The translations under genes were made by a program, and so were the position numbers. Below are positions 1 to 11,853 of a DNA stretch of 64,000 bases, in pieces (positions within the stretch are counted from its first letter, which is position 1; every line of letters begins with the position of its first letter). The notes under the pieces were generated by a model. It made no database searches and was not told where the DNA came from. It saw only the letters and a program-made list of their open reading frames with translations. The stretch is from Diplolepis rosae (lineage: Eukaryota; Arthropoda; Insecta; Hymenoptera; Diplolepididae). The stretch is taken from assembly GCA_030998225.1 (NCBI GenBank), contig JAPYXD010000581.1:124001-188000 (forward strand). The letters run 5' to 3'.

Positions 1-198
1 GCTTTTTCAGGCAAAAAGTTCGTCAGATTTGAGTGAAAAAAAATGATTATGGTTTACGCTTCAAATGAATTAAATATACTGAAAAAGACGCACAATAACA
101 GTAGCTTTCCAGCGCATGTTCGGAATATTGGATCGATGGAATAATAATCAAGTTACGCCATCTCTTAGTAAACCGCACGAATTAAGTTCTAGATCTAA
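1..198 (-). mobile_element. End of a mariner element (5' side of the transposase strand)
   Basis: These bases match 20530-20739, the 5' end of the mariner at 19584-20739, closely and in the same orientation, including the terminal inverted repeat with the core TTAATTCGTGCGG. The element ends at about 198 and a TA follows. The transposase would lie off the left edge of the window. No coding sequence remains inside the window. Confidence 0.75.
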
Positions 199-367
199 TA
201 TATGAATTACTATGAATTTGCCTGAGTTTAAATATGCAGTAGCAGATGCAGTGCGACGAGACGAATTGGAAACATTGTGAAAATAGCACTCATAATATGT
301 AGACATGTCTCATAAAATTCAGTCAACGTTCGGATTAGATTAAGGTTTGAAGCGGTAATGGTACTCG

Positions 368-630
368 TTATGTGAATAATTTTTTTACAGGATTCCATGA
401 CTTTCAACACGTGGCCAAAAAAAGTTGTAAGCAACACGAGTTTTGAAGTCTGCACTCCTGTAGAAAATCTTTTTTCTCTTCACAAATATTTTCATCTTTT
501 TAAACCTCATTCTGACCGAATTTTCTGTTCATTTCTAATTTATTTATCCACTCATGCATTGCAGTTTTAGAAACACGTAGAAGAAGTGAAGAGGTTTTCC
601 GTTTGGCAAGTTTATTATCAATAATTGATT
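368..630. repeat. Dispersed repeat carrying the empty site for the 13.7-kb MITE
   Basis: This stretch aligns with 13675-13709 joined to 14360-14520, sharing segments such as TTATGTGAATA, GACTTTCAA and AGTCTG. At 391-400 it reads GATTCCATGA without interruption, whereas the other copy carries a 650-bp insertion between AT and AT. No gene was recognised in it. Confidence 0.6.
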
Positions 631-1029
631 ATTTTTATACTATCATTATGTACTATTACCGGTCCCGCATTGGTTTGCCCCGGTCCTGCATTGGTTTCCT
701 CGGAAATCGATGAGGGAGCCTTAGAATAGGCCACCAGGCGCGTCTTCTGGTTGCGGATAGAGGGGCCCTGTACCGGGGGCTACTGTCGAATACGGATACA
801 AAACTAAATAAGCAGACGCGGACAATGTTCCAGGGATTGTCCCGAAGGAATAACCCCCAAGCCAAAGTGTTAACTACCGTGCTGAGGGCTGCATTGCACC
901 AGGAAGTGGTGTCTTACATAGTGTCTCTAGGAAACCAAGTCACCTTCTAGAGTATTGAGACCTTACCCCTGCATGCGGGGCTCTGCAGTGGCGGACCAAA
1001 TACTTCCCTAGCCACTCGTGGAATAATTA

Positions 1030-1677
1030 TGGAGAGTTCAAATTTAAGCAGAAGTATGTGCGAGGAGATGTTTAGTGGAGAAATCAACGTGACGGAGAAG
1101 GTGACTGACTTGTTTAAGAGCGAAAAGTCCCAGGTTAAGCAGTACCGGGACTGTCTCCATTAAAGAAATAGAAGGGAACTTGAAATTTTTAATAAGGTGG
1201 AGGTGGCACTGAAGAAGATGGATAGCTTCTCCAGGAACCAAGAAGAACATGTACTTCCCTATTATGGATGGCATCCAGGAGGCGCTCAACGAGCTAGAGG
1301 CGCTGTAAAGGGATATGGAGGATACTGATTGCTACCTCGATTCCTTCGAGTACCTGCCGAGAGGCAGGATGGTACAGAAGATTAAGGAGGTAAGACCCCA
1401 CAAAATTGGTTGTTGATGAGGGTAGCTAAACCCTTCTACAGCCGGCACTGAGGTCGACCCCGGACACGCGCAAGCAGTTGAGAGAGCCGACTGTGAGTCC
1501 GGAGGTGACTGCGGCAAAGAAACCTGTGGAGAGGAGGCCGAAAGCCTCCAAGAAAGAAGAAGAGTGAGTGCTGTTTCCGGCCAGGAAAAATCTCCAGAAG
1601 AAGAAAAAGAAGAAGGCTGTCAGAAGGCGGGAGAGACCTAGTCGTACGCGTCCAGAAACGGTGCTCATAAAATTTTC
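1030..1677 (+). pseudogene. Decayed ORF1 (gag-like) of an R1-clade retrotransposon
   Basis: Pieces of a lysine- and glutamate-rich protein can be read in shifting frames, starting at an ATG at about 1030. A stop follows the segment ending CLH, and further frame changes follow. The last part is basic (KKKKKKAVRRRERPSRTRPE) and then reads TVLIKF. That resembles the junction between the basic linker and the conserved domain in ORF1 proteins of R1/TRAS-type non-LTR elements. The match stops at about 1680, well before any zinc knuckle. The GC-richer segment at 652-1020 directly upstream may be the 5' untranslated region of the same element. The assignment rests on composition and a short motif only. 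Confidence 0.4.
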
Positions 1678-1769
1678 GTCCCTGAATATTTATAAATCTG
1701 GTCCGCGACATCAAAAGCAACAATTAATTGACTAGAACAAGAGCTGAAAAGATGATTTTTCACTCACCT

Positions 1770-2560
1770 TCGAATCTATTTTACAAATTCGACAGACCGA
1801 ATCAGTCTTCGCAGAACGAGGACGTAATCGGCACCCACCACTGACCCGTGTGGATCCTCACACAATTAAACGCAGCGTGTCAACGTGTCCCTACTTTCTG
1901 GCTTCGATTTCACGCTGTCGGCTGTTGAGCCAAGATCGAGAATTATGTTTTTTCTCGACTTCGTGTAAAAGAGGCGCGAAGCAGACGAGAAATTCAAAAT
2001 GACAAAATATATAGTTTCAGATATTAGCTTTATATTTTACATATTTTGATAAATATTTACTAAAATGAATATTTGAAAGATTTTTTTGAATTATAAGATG
2101 ATTTAAACACTTAAGAAATAATTTTGTAGTGAAATTTATAGATCAATAAGTGTTTAAAGTATCAAAAAAAAAATCGATTTATATATTTATATTTTTTTGC
2201 CCTGTAAATAAATTATTTGAAATTAAGAAATGATGTGGAGAATATTTCATATCAAGATAAGATAAAACATGAAATTCAAATTTTAAAAATAAAAGATTCG
2301 AGCCAAATACTTTTGAAAGTTTCTGAAATACGTAACCTTTTTTACAATTTTGATATACATGAGTGAACAAAAAGTTTGAGTATTTTAAAAAGCTGAGATT
2401 ATATCTAAATAAAGAATGAAAAAGTACATCTTGAGATTTCTCTGACACGTAGTAAAATTGAAAAATATTTCTGCGAACACAGGACCGAATTCTGACAATA
2501 CGTAGTCTATAAAGTTTGCCATATTGACTTATACACCACACTGCACATAGTCGGTTGTCG
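1770..2560 (+). repeat. Copy of the foldback-family repeat (single arm)
   Basis: This is a diverged copy of the sequence that also occurs at 30160-30860 and as both arms of the inverted repeat at 58585-62193. The best conserved part is around 1850-2000, which contains TTGAGCCAAGATCGA, TCGACTTCGTGT and GCGAAGCAGACGA. The remainder is AT-rich and has no credible gene. Confidence 0.6.
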
Positions 2561-2926
2561 AGCTTGACTCAAAGCGGAGTTACCAACTCGGCCATCTAGG
2601 GTTACGCAAATCGGAATTTTTTCACGTGTGATACTGGACGCTATTCTGCACCCATATCGTCAAAATTTGGCCAGGGGTTCGGCACGGTTCGGTACGGCAT
2701 GGTTTCACCTGAGTGGGAAACTGGGCCATTTCATCCGAGACTCTACCATGGGGGCACTCATATCGCCAACAGTCGGTATGGTTCAAATAGGCTGGGGCCG
2801 GTCGTTGTGATAGAAGTCTTCCTATGATGGCGTACATGAGGAGAATCATCTTCCTGACGTGCATTCAGCACAACAATTCGATTTGACTTCAATCGTCGCA
2901 CTGAGCGAACTACCCTGGGACCGAGG

Positions 2927-2967
2927 ATCAAACTCGTCATTGCTAGAAAATAAAGTAGCAAAATAAG
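2927..2967 (+). pseudogene. Relic of serine-protease-homolog exon 2
   Basis: About 40 bp match the beginning of copy A exon 2 (5716 onward): ACTCGTCATTGCTAGAAAAT here against ATTCGTCAATGTTAGAAAAT there. The match includes the following AAAGTA(G/A)CAAAAT and then stops. The upstream region of copy A exon 1 begins shortly after it. It looks like debris from a neighbouring copy lost during tandem rearrangement. Confidence 0.5.
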
Positions 2968-3119
2968 ACGATCCATATTGGGCATATCTCGGGCGTAAGA
3001 GTTTAATAGCTACATCAACTAAGTTATTGACGTTAATCCGTCGGATGACGAAGCGTCGTAAATATATGCAAGATAACAGAAAGGTATATATAGATAGTTG
3101 TTGAGACTCCCGATCTTTT

Positions 3120-3127
3120 TATATAAG
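3120..3127 (+). promoter_or_regulatory. TATA box of serine protease homolog copy A
   Basis: TATATAAG lies 35 bp before the ATG of exon 1. The same octamer occurs 43 bp before the ATG in copy C (48114-48121), and a degraded TATATGAG occurs at the same 43-bp distance in copy B (21160-21167). Conservation across paralogs supports a core promoter with a short 5' untranslated region. Confidence 0.55.
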
Positions 3128-3154
3128 TTAGTTGCATACAAAGTAGAAGTCAGA

Positions 3155-6100
3155 ATGTGTAAAATCAGTACAACTCTGCTCGTCACTTTCATTTGCATTT
3201 CCGACGCATTAGGCAAGTAGAAAATCTTATAATAATCATGATCTAATAGAATATCAATAAAACATCATACATACATAAGTTTTGGCTGAATATTGAACTC
3301 AAATTCATAATTATATAGGAATGTTGAACTGGCAGCTGTCCTTTTCATATTAAAAGAAGATATATTCGCAGAATTGTTTTAACATTCTGTTTTTCTGCCT
3401 CTTTAGTCTTAGCTTCAATATGTTGCATGCCACGCTACCTAGAAAGAATTCCTAATCTTTATGTTGGTAGATGTATATATATTGAGTATGTTGATATGTT
3501 TGTTTCTACATAAAAACGCGGAGGTATTAAGTAGGATCGTATTATGTACACATATACATTACCTTGATATTCATAATTTAAATATAATGAATTCGAAAAA
3601 TATATATTTTTTACAATGAAAAGTGTTTTTGAGTAAAGACACACGCGCGCTAGGCGAACCGACAAGCTGCAGCAGCCAGGGGAAGACTAAAAATAATCCT
3701 CCCCCGAACGACGCAGACAGTCGAATCCGCCCGAGACGCAGGACCGCGGTTGCAGGCCCTGATGCGATTTCTACTGGCTCTCCCCGTTGTTTCACTCTCG
3801 AAGTCCATCGAGCTCTTTCGTCTTCATCACAAGTGTGACAAATGATTCGATAAGCGTCCACATCTGTTGAGACTGGAGCATGAGAGGGACCATCGTGTCA
3901 GGAGTGAGCTCGACACCCACTGGCTGACTGAGGGCCTCCCATGCCACACCCCATTTTGCGCAGACGAAGAGTGCGTGCTCTGCGGTATCCACCTGGAAAT
4001 CGCAGTAGCAACACATCTCCTCGTCTCTCTTCTTGAAGCGCCTCAGGTACGCGTTAAAACAGCCATGGCCTGAGAGCGTTTGCGCCAAATAAAAGTCGCC
4101 CTCCCCGTACTCTCTGTTCAACCAGGTGGCGAGCTCCGGGATCAGGCGGTAGGTCCGTCTCCCGGCCTGCTTACCATGCCATCTCATCTGCTATTTCTCG
4201 ACGTGTCAGCGCCTTCCATCCTTGCGGATGGCCTCCTTTGCGCGAGCGATTTCCTGCAGGTTGGCACAGATAAGCTCCTTGCGAAGCTGAAAGGTCTCCT
4301 ACCTTTCCTCCGCCAATAAATCTATTGGCGGGACGCTCGCCAGGACCAACACAGCACTCGTCGAGACAGTTCTATATGCTGAAACTATTCTCAGCGCGAC
4401 GAGTCTCTGTGCCGAGAACAGTTTCCTCTGGATAGCATGGTTTTGCAGGGCATTAGCCCAGTCCGAGGAAATCCGGACGGATGGTCACTCTAATTCAATG
4501 CCTACCTTTTTGTATCGGGTTGTGGAGTACGGGGGTTTCGTTTGCATTGAAATTAGTATCCGTAGTTTATCCGTACCATTTTTGCAAGAAAAATTCCTAA
4601 AGTTTATATTATTTCTTATGGGCGCAAATATTTTTTTTTTTAATTTCTATTATACTAGCCTAAGGAATTTGATGACAATTTTTGCATTTGCACAGAGTGT
4701 GTTGCTCTGTAAAACGATTTTTTAAATACGAATTTTCACCGTACCCTTTTCGCATTAAAAATAATCAAATACGAAATTTGATGCTTGCTCATCGTATCAG
4801 GGAACTTGGCAACAGTGTATTCCTTGCACATAATAAATGTACTTGTGAATGACAAAAACTCGATAATCATGCGCGGAAAATTTGAATACGAAATCACTTC
4901 ACACATTTGAAAACTGTTAAAAGTTATAATTAATCTTGTAACTAATTACGTATGGAATTGTAATGTAATTAATAATGAACTACGCTAACTGATATTTTGA
5001 CAACATTTTCGAGTTTTTTTGCTCACTTTCTCTCACTTATGATTCACTGTTTTTGACACTAAATGAGGTTACGTTGATTATTCACGGAGAACAATTGTAA
5101 ATATGTACGGAAAAAGGCACAATGAAATATTTATGCGTATGGTACACTATGATAGGTAAAGCTAATCTTTCTCGCTCTGATTGTAGAATCATAAAAGCAA
5201 CAATTTAAGTATTTTGTATGCAACTTTTTCTCATATTATTACGAGACCAGCGAATGGGTAGTGAATGGTCAGCGAATTCGCTGACCGCTCACTTGACCGA
5301 GTCCCCTAGGTTTGAGATATTTTGATCATTATAAACTACGAAATATAAAATACTAGTCACAAAGGTAAATCTGTGAGTAACACAAAATCGACAAGTTGTA
5401 AACATTTGCCTGTATTACATAATAGTTTTCGGAAGGGGCCCATGGTTGACCATTGAGGTTATGTTCTACTTTCACACATGGGTAAAAGAAACCGATAAAA
5501 ACTGTAAAAGGACTTGCGATAATTTAATTTTGTTTACATCCTTGACCATGCTCACTGTGATGCAGTCATATTTGGTAAAACATTTTAGGGCTCCTTTCAA
5601 CATCTATATAAATATGCCGTGGGACGTGACAGATCTAAAAAAACTTATATTTTGATTTTTATGCACACATGGAAGGATCAGTTTCATAACTTACTACCCT
5701 CTTTATTTGTTGCAGTATCGAATTCGTCAATGTTAGAAAATAAAGTAACAAAATGTTATGATGAATACTATCGAGGTGATAATTTTTATAAAGATATCAC
5801 TGAAACACAATACAAATATTTGGTTTCTGTTGGAGGGACAATGAATGAAGAAATGGGGTTTTTAGTTCATGAATGTTTTGCGAACATGATTTCACCATGG
5901 AACGCTATATCTGTTGCACAATGTAACTTATACAGGTAACTTCACCCATGTTTTATTATAAAAAGTAAATTGAAGAAAAAGCCTATGATTATTATTATGA
6001 AATAAGACAATTACAATTACAATGTTCTGCCACAATAAATAATACAATTAGGATAGTTGAGTTAGAAATTTTGTCACTGTTTACTTTATGAGAACACAAG

Positions 6101-9100
6101 TCTCGGTATTGCATAAGATACTTTTTCAATAGGTGTCCTTGTAGACAATTTCAAACTTTTAAATCGCCTACAGCAATTCATGATTTGCATAATTTAAAAA
6201 TTTTGTGTGGAAAAAAAGACGCTTTCGACTGTGGCGAAATTTGAGCCCGGGTCTTCAGATTGTCAAAACTCAACCATCCTGATAGAAAGTATTATATACC
6301 CTAAGGCAATGCCATAGCGAGATCATCCTTTGGAGAAGGGGATGTTGGATACCGGTGTAGTTTGATTGGCTGGAGCAGTCGATCGGCAATCGAAAGATCT
6401 GTATTCGAGTCCAGCAGAGTCAAAAATCAACAGAAAAATTTCAAATTCGTTAATTCAATAATAAATTTTATTTCTACTAATCTTACTATCCGCATTGTAT
6501 CATTTACTATTTTGGTTTTTTTCATGAATAATTGGTCGAATTTTCTGAGTGAAATGTATTTTTGTAATACGTGCATAAAAAATCCTTCTTTTCGTGCGTG
6601 TAAAGTGTGTCGAAAGTGTCACTTTTTATAAAGGCATCATACTGCTCATGCGTAAATCAACTATAGTCTCCTTTTACATGCTCGATTTCTTTCGCGCTTA
6701 CTTTTTAACACTCTAGTTATTTTTGTGTACAATTTTTGACACTCTAGTCACTTTTTGTAAAAGCATCGGCAAAATTTCTTGGCACGGAAGGGAAGACTGT
6801 ATCTGAATTTTTTACAAAAAATTTTGTGATACGTGTGCGAAAAGCGGACACTTGATGAAGAGTTTGAAATTGAAATCACTCGCTTCCAACACGCCATTTT
6901 TATAACCCTCGACAATAATCTGATTTTTTGCACTTGTTTCACAATGTATAATTTTTATTATTTTATGCGTTAAAGTTATAGTTATTTATTTAGATTAACA
7001 ATTATTTATGGGATTTAGATTCTTCTATAATTCTATGTTAAATTCCATGTTAAAATAGTCCATCGGAGTTAATACGCCCTATCTTCGAAAATCGCATAAT
7101 CAGCAAAAGAGGTGATTTGAATTGGCCTCCCAGAAGCTGCGATTTAACTCCGTTGGACTATTTTCTGTGGGGAGCTGTTAAAGATAAATGCTACGCCAAC
7201 CATCCAGAAACAATTCAAGATCTAAAGTACGAGATTCAAGCTGCTGTTGCTGCCATAAGGCCTGAAACCATCGAGAAAGTACTCCAAAATTGGGTGGATC
7301 GGATAAGCTACTGTAAACTCAGCCGTGGTGGTCATTTGTCCGAAATTGTTTTCCACAAATAAATTTCATAAAACAACCTTTCAAATAAATGTTAGACCTT
7401 TGAAAAATATCAAGCCGTTTTTTTTATTGACTTTTTAAATTTAAAATTTTATATGGCCCACCATGTACTAGCGCTTAGGCATAAAATGAGTTTTTAAATA
7501 GAAACTTTTTTTACCTTGGCGTTCTATTTTTATTTATACGTTTCGTTTATTGATGATTTCCTCTGAATTATCAGTATTTTATTTTATTTTCGTAATCAAA
7601 AATTGTATTTCTTTTCAGCACAGTACAAAAAATTGAATATGATTATTAAAAAACTTAAGAGAATTGCCTGTATTATGATCATTATTATTGCATTTTGTAA
7701 TGTACTTTTGTATATGTAAATTACAGATATGGCAAGATAGGAATAGATGAAAAAAAATTGTATGTCACTTTTGATAGACAGCCAAGTAATACTGATGATA
7801 AAAGATACCTTATTGAACTCTTTGAACCCATGGATGCTGATTGTGCATTTTTAACGGTAAGAGATATGAGAAAAAAAACCGAGTTCATAAAAATAAGTAG
7901 GGAGTTTGTGATGTTATTATTTTACCACTGCCACGGCTTTTAAATAATTGCGTCCAGAAATTGACTAGTTGGGTATTATGATGAAATAAAGGTGCAATAA
8001 TGTCCTAATTTTTTAATTTTAAGGTAGTTTATTTTTTTCATAGAAACGAAGAAGAGTTAATACTAACCATAAGTAGAAATGAATTCTGAATAAGCTGCTT
8101 CTCAAAAAAAAAAATGATTAAAATAATTAATTTAGTAATAAAGCTGTCGAATTTACACAGAAAAAAGGTTTTGTTATGAAAAAGTCCGAAATTTATCCTT
8201 AAGTCTCTGATGGGAAGTATAGTTCATAGGTCGTTCATGGATTTTTGGCAAATTGAGTTGCAGGATGTGAGGGGGGCATATAATTTTAAACGCCCTTAGC
8301 GAAGTCAGAAATTATATCCCTGTCTGGCATCCACCTACTCCATTGTTTAGAACTTTCAATAAAAATTCCGGAACTTGAAATAAAAATTCTAGAAAGGTTC
8401 AATGATTCTTTTTACAGTAATGATTAGGAATCAGTTAAGGAATATGTCAAGTACAGTACAAAACATTTCATAAAATTCTGACTAGAAAATTAGATATCTG
8501 TTTAGATCATCATCTGTATAGATGATTTAGTTTCTTGGTCTATGGGAATTCCGGAACTGATTTCTAATTCAGATTGCGTACTTGTCGCTGCACAGCCGTT
8601 GACTGTATTTGTATGTAAAACGTTAGTTTCAGTGATTTGGGATATTTCGTGAATGATTTTCGCTATCCAGTCTAGGAGAAATGAGAGATGCCTGATTTAT
8701 GCGTTTGAGATTTCGGTTTGTTTCGGCCACCATCGTTTTTTAAAAATATGATCTTTTTGTTTCAGTTTGAAAAATAAGGTCCTTTTTAATTCTATGTTAT
8801 GTACGTTTATTATCTAATCTATGCAATTGTAATTTAAGCCATATAAGTTTATGCTGGTGTGGAAGAGTTCGTTTCCAACAAAAGGAAAATACGGATTTAA
8901 ACTTTTTTATATGGCTCAGCCCTGACTTTTTCCAAATTTATTATTTGACTCCTTAGTTGCCTCGCCTTTAGAAATCACTTTTATACCTTGTAAGTACTTT
9001 TAGAATTATTTTCTGATCTCCAAGAAATTGTTCATAATATTTTCAATGATAATTTTCACTGATTTTAGGAAATTCTCAGTTGATTCTTTTGTGAATTTTA

Positions 9101-9880
9101 CTACATATTGCCGGAAAATTTCATAACTATTCTGAACTTTTCTCTAAACAATTCGTCAGATTGCTATTTGATTATATTTGAAGTTTGTATTAATTTTTCT
9201 CGTATCCTCGACTTAGAAACGAAGTTCAGGACTTTTTCATGAACAAACTTAACGTATACAACTGGTAATTTTAAACTCTATTTTATGGTCACAATTATAA
9301 TAAATAAATGTTTTTTCTAGTTGGCCAAAAAAGTCTCTTTTTTGTACTATAACGATCTTCCAATTTTACAAGATCCAAGTGACAATTATATTAATCACAT
9401 GGTAGGGTGGAACGATTTAGTAGCAAGTTATCCCGTTGAAGCATCAGGGCAACCGTATATAGAGATTCTTGTTTTCATAGCAAATCCTAAAATGTGCGGT
9501 GGAAATCTAGAAGCGAATCAATTTTGTGTTAAACCTCGATTACCGATTCACGCCATCAGCTGGGTAATTACTTATTCATGTGAATTAAAATTAAAATTGT
9601 TTTTTATCATTTTATTTTAGACAGTAAAGAAGTATACGAGTATGAGGATCAATAAAATGTATTTCAATCATAATATTAATTTCAGAACGATTCAGGCGCT
9701 CCTCTTATCAATGGTAAAGAAGTCGTAGGAATAATTATCAAAAACGTTAAAAATTATGCAATTGCCGAACGTGTTTTCCATAGCCAAATTCAATGGCGTA
9801 TTGGGTCTATTCAAGTAAAAAGATCTTCTATGCCTGGACCGAGCACTAAAAATAAGAAGCAACGAACTAGATGGGATTGA
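3155..9880 (+). CDS. Secreted serine protease homolog (S1 fold, catalytic His lost), copy A
   Basis: There are five exons: 3155-3212, 5716-5935, 7727-7856, 9321-9563 and 9686-9880. Their lengths (58, 220, 130, 243 and 195 bp) join in phase into an 846-bp frame encoding 281 residues. Exon 1 encodes a hydrophobic signal peptide of about 19 residues. Exon 2 holds the Cys42-Cys58 loop of the chymotrypsin fold as C73 to C89, ending ISVAQC where active enzymes have TAAHC, so Q88 replaces the catalytic His. D131 in DADCAFLT matches the catalytic Asp. VGWNDL and the C168/C182 pair lie in exon 4. S220 in NDSGAP matches the catalytic Ser of GDSGGP, although the Cys that usually precedes it is missing. 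No clear RIVGG activation site is seen. The product is therefore probably secreted and non-proteolytic. Introns 2-4 have GT-AG ends, while the exon 1 donor is GC (AG|GCAAGT). The introns contain R1, SINE and transposase debris. Exons are predicted by eye; a role (venom, saliva or immunity) cannot be told. Confidence 0.72.
3618..4470 (-). pseudogene. 3' fragment of an R1-clade retrotransposon in intron 1 of copy A
   Basis: The minus strand encodes the C-terminal part of an R1-type ORF2 (3792-4187). It contains HGCFNAYLRRF and the terminal zinc finger CCYC...H....C, ending MKTKELDGLRE and a stop. Upstream coding sequence continues with frame breaks to about 4470, where the copy is 5' truncated. 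The 3' untranslated region runs down to about 3618. It closely resembles the C-terminus of the element at 53024-56318, and its 3' untranslated region matches the copy at 33830-34757. Reverse transcriptase and endonuclease are missing, so it is dead. Confidence 0.85.
4471..5715. other. Intron 1 remainder of copy A; no gene seen
   Basis: This is AT-rich intron sequence. The last part, from about 5600, is homologous to the sequence just before exon 2 of copy B (about 23500-23608), as expected from tandem duplication. No coding or transposon signature was recognised in the rest. Confidence 0.5.
6175..6275 (-). mobile_element. tRNA-derived SINE-like repeat, reverse copy
   Basis: The reverse complement contains CCCGGGCTCAAATTTCG followed by CACAGTCGAAAGCGTCTTTT. 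This matches the SINE-like insert at 59360-59473 (GGGCTCAAATTCCAGCACAG). The segment resembles a tRNA T-arm and polymerase III B box. The copy lies in intron 2 of the serine protease homolog. Confidence 0.45.
6358..6470 (+). mobile_element. tRNA-derived SINE-like repeat, forward copy
   Basis: GGCTGGAGCAGTCGATCGG followed by CAATCGAAAGATCT and TATTCGAGTCCAG resembles an A box, an anticodon-arm relic and a B box within a T-arm (CTG...CAG). The same order occurs at 59385-59450. It lies about 100 bp from the reverse copy at 6175-6275. Confidence 0.45.
7078..7466 (+). pseudogene. C-terminal fragment of an IS630/Tc1/mariner transposase
   Basis: The readable frame at 7078-7362 starts within IFENRIISKRGD and contains NWPPRSCDLTPLDYFLWGAV, which carries the third acidic residue of the DDE/D catalytic core. 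It ends with SRGGHLSEIVFHK and a stop. The rest of the transposase, with the DNA-binding region and the first two acidic residues, is missing. The 3' flank to about 7466 ends TGGCCCACCATGTAC, probably one terminal inverted repeat. The related element at 25444-26201 keeps the complementary N-terminal half. The fragment lies in intron 2 of the serine protease homolog, where copy B has no equivalent. Confidence 0.8.
7857..9320. other. Intron 3 of copy A; no gene seen
   Basis: AT-rich sequence with poly-A and poly-T runs between the GT donor after ...FLT (7857) and the acceptor TTTTCTAG before exon 4. I recognised no transposon or coding segment in it. Confidence 0.5.
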
Positions 9881-10327
9881 GAAGTGTATCTAAAGAATTC
9901 CTGTCACTACCGTATTAGAAGAAATATTTAATAGTGAATCGAAGATTTCAATATTTTATTCTCATAAACTTATGCAATATTACAAGACGGAGAAATTCTT
10001 TTGGGTTTCTCTGTAGGAAATATTTTGAAATATAATTATTGCATTCTAAAACATGAAAGTGCAAAGTTGCGTTCGAATTATTTTTTATTTGTCATCACAA
10101 ATTCACTTGGATGGCTATTAATATGCCAGTGTAAAAGTGCAGAAAATAAGTTTCATACAAACTTTCATACAAACTAGTTCTCAACAGTATCTGATCTTTT
10201 TTCAGGTTGCAGCCCTGGAAACATTGTTGTACATTTGTTAACATTTGTACGTACAATATGCATGTATGTTTAATAAAAGTATGGTATGAGAACAAGAACT
10301 CCATAATTGCACTCTTCTCTCCCTTAA

Positions 10328-10684
10328 GGGCATGTAATACTTGAAAAAAATAGCAAGTTCATGGGAACAACTTGGTTCAGCTTCCACATGTTTACGTCCA
10401 AAATACATTAAATTTTAGTTTTAAAATTTAGGAAATGGTAGAGAAGATGAAAACGGACGTAGATAGACTACTTTTGCTTTAGACAATAAACAAATTTTCT
10501 TTATAGATTTTACTGAAATTGAACTTTTTTCTATTTTTTAAACCAAAAGTCGTCTATCTACGTCTGTTTTTATCTTTTTTATCATTTCTCAAATTTTAAA
10601 AACAAAATTTTATGTATTTTGGACGCAAACATGTAGAAACTTAAAATCAATAAAATTTTCTAATTCCGTAAGTATCACATGCCC
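10328..10684. mobile_element. Foldback MITE with TTAA target site
   Basis: A 357-bp element flanked on both sides by TTAA (10324-10327 and 10685-10688). The ends are GGGCATGTAATACTT and its near complement AAGTATCACATGCCC. The inverted similarity continues inward through ACGTAGATAGAC / GTCTATCTACGT. It has no coding capacity. A TTAA duplication suggests mobilisation by a piggyBac- or Kolobok-type transposase. Confidence 0.7.
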
Positions 10685-10922
10685 TTAATTATGCTTATCT
10701 AATCACAAAGTATAACTTTTGAAAAACCGTACCGCGCTTTAATGGGAATATGGTCTATCTTCCCGAGTCAAAATTTACGTTCTCCTACTTTTTAAGAAAT
10801 TCAACTTGTACTGCAATTTTAGAACATAATATAAACTTATATAATTTATGACACTCCCGTCTTGTTTGTTTTCAGCAAAAGGGGAATGCTAACTTTTATC
10901 GTACTTTGTTTTAATCCTTCTA

Positions 10923-11853
10923 GTCCAAGCAACAGGGAATTTGTTATGAATGATTTAGGACATTCTTCATTTCAGAGAATGGACTGCGCCATCAGAAGAA
11001 AGGTTGGTCATAGAATAATTGTGTCATGTTCTGGACAATGAAATATGATTTATAAATTTTTTATTAACATTTAAGACCAAAAAATCGGACTTTTTTTAGT
11101 TTTTTGTTTATAAAATTAAGAGTAATTATCTAATCTTAGTGGCATCAATTGGAAAGTTGTATACAATTAAAATTGGGGGGAGAAGGCGAATAGGCTCACT
11201 GAGTCACTTTACTGCGTTCATGCGTTTGAAGCCATTTTTGGGGCTTTTTTAAATAAACTTTGCAACATTTTGGCGAAAAATTAAGATTGACGTTCTATTG
11301 TGCTTGATTTATATTTTTAAAAGCCGTTTTCAAAATAAAAATCGGTCCACCTCTGCGGCAAGTAGACATTTTGCAATTAACGCATTAAATAAATTAAAGT
11401 GTCAATAGCGCGGAAACGTATTATCTTAAAGTGTCCGTTTTTTATACATTTGAAGAGCATAAAGTCTGCTACTTTTCCACCAAACGTCAACCTAAAAAGT
11501 TAAAAATTAACTGAGATATTAATTTGTTTAACAAAAGCTAAATTTCCCGGTTTTTCCAAATTTTCTCCGCTTCTAGTTATTTAATCAGATCAAGCGACAG
11601 CTCATTTTATTCGCAATTTAATTGTATACAACTTTCCAATTGATGCCATTAAGATTAGATAATTACTCTTAATTTTATAAACCAAAAACTAAAAAAGTGC
11701 GATTTTTTGGTCATAAATGTTAATAAAAAATTTATAAATCATATTTCGTTGTCCAAAACATGACACAATTACTTCATGACAAACCTTTTTTCTGATAGTG
11801 CAGTCCGTTTTCTGAAATAAATAATGTCCTAACAAATTCCCTGTTGCTTGGAC
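10923..11853. mobile_element. MITE with ~240-bp terminal inverted repeats and TA target site
   Basis: A 931-bp element. The ends GTCCAAGCAACAGGGAATTT and its complement at 11830-11853 are flanked by TA. The inverted arms extend to about 11167 on the left and from about 11610 on the right (TTGTATACAA... segments). It has no open frame. The TA duplication suggests the Tc1/mariner superfamily. Confidence 0.7.

Noticed and set aside
656..865. 69-residue minus-strand frame in GC-rich DNA
   Set aside because: It lies in the probable 5' untranslated region of an R1-type relic on the other strand and has no recognisable motif.
2179..2541. 120-residue minus-strand frame
   Set aside because: It lies inside the foldback-family repeat; composition is that of AT-rich non-coding DNA and the related copies do not keep the frame.
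6358..6430. Possible functional tRNA gene
   Set aside because: The A-box and T-arm-like parts are present, but no acceptor stem closes and related copies behave as dispersed SINE-like repeats.
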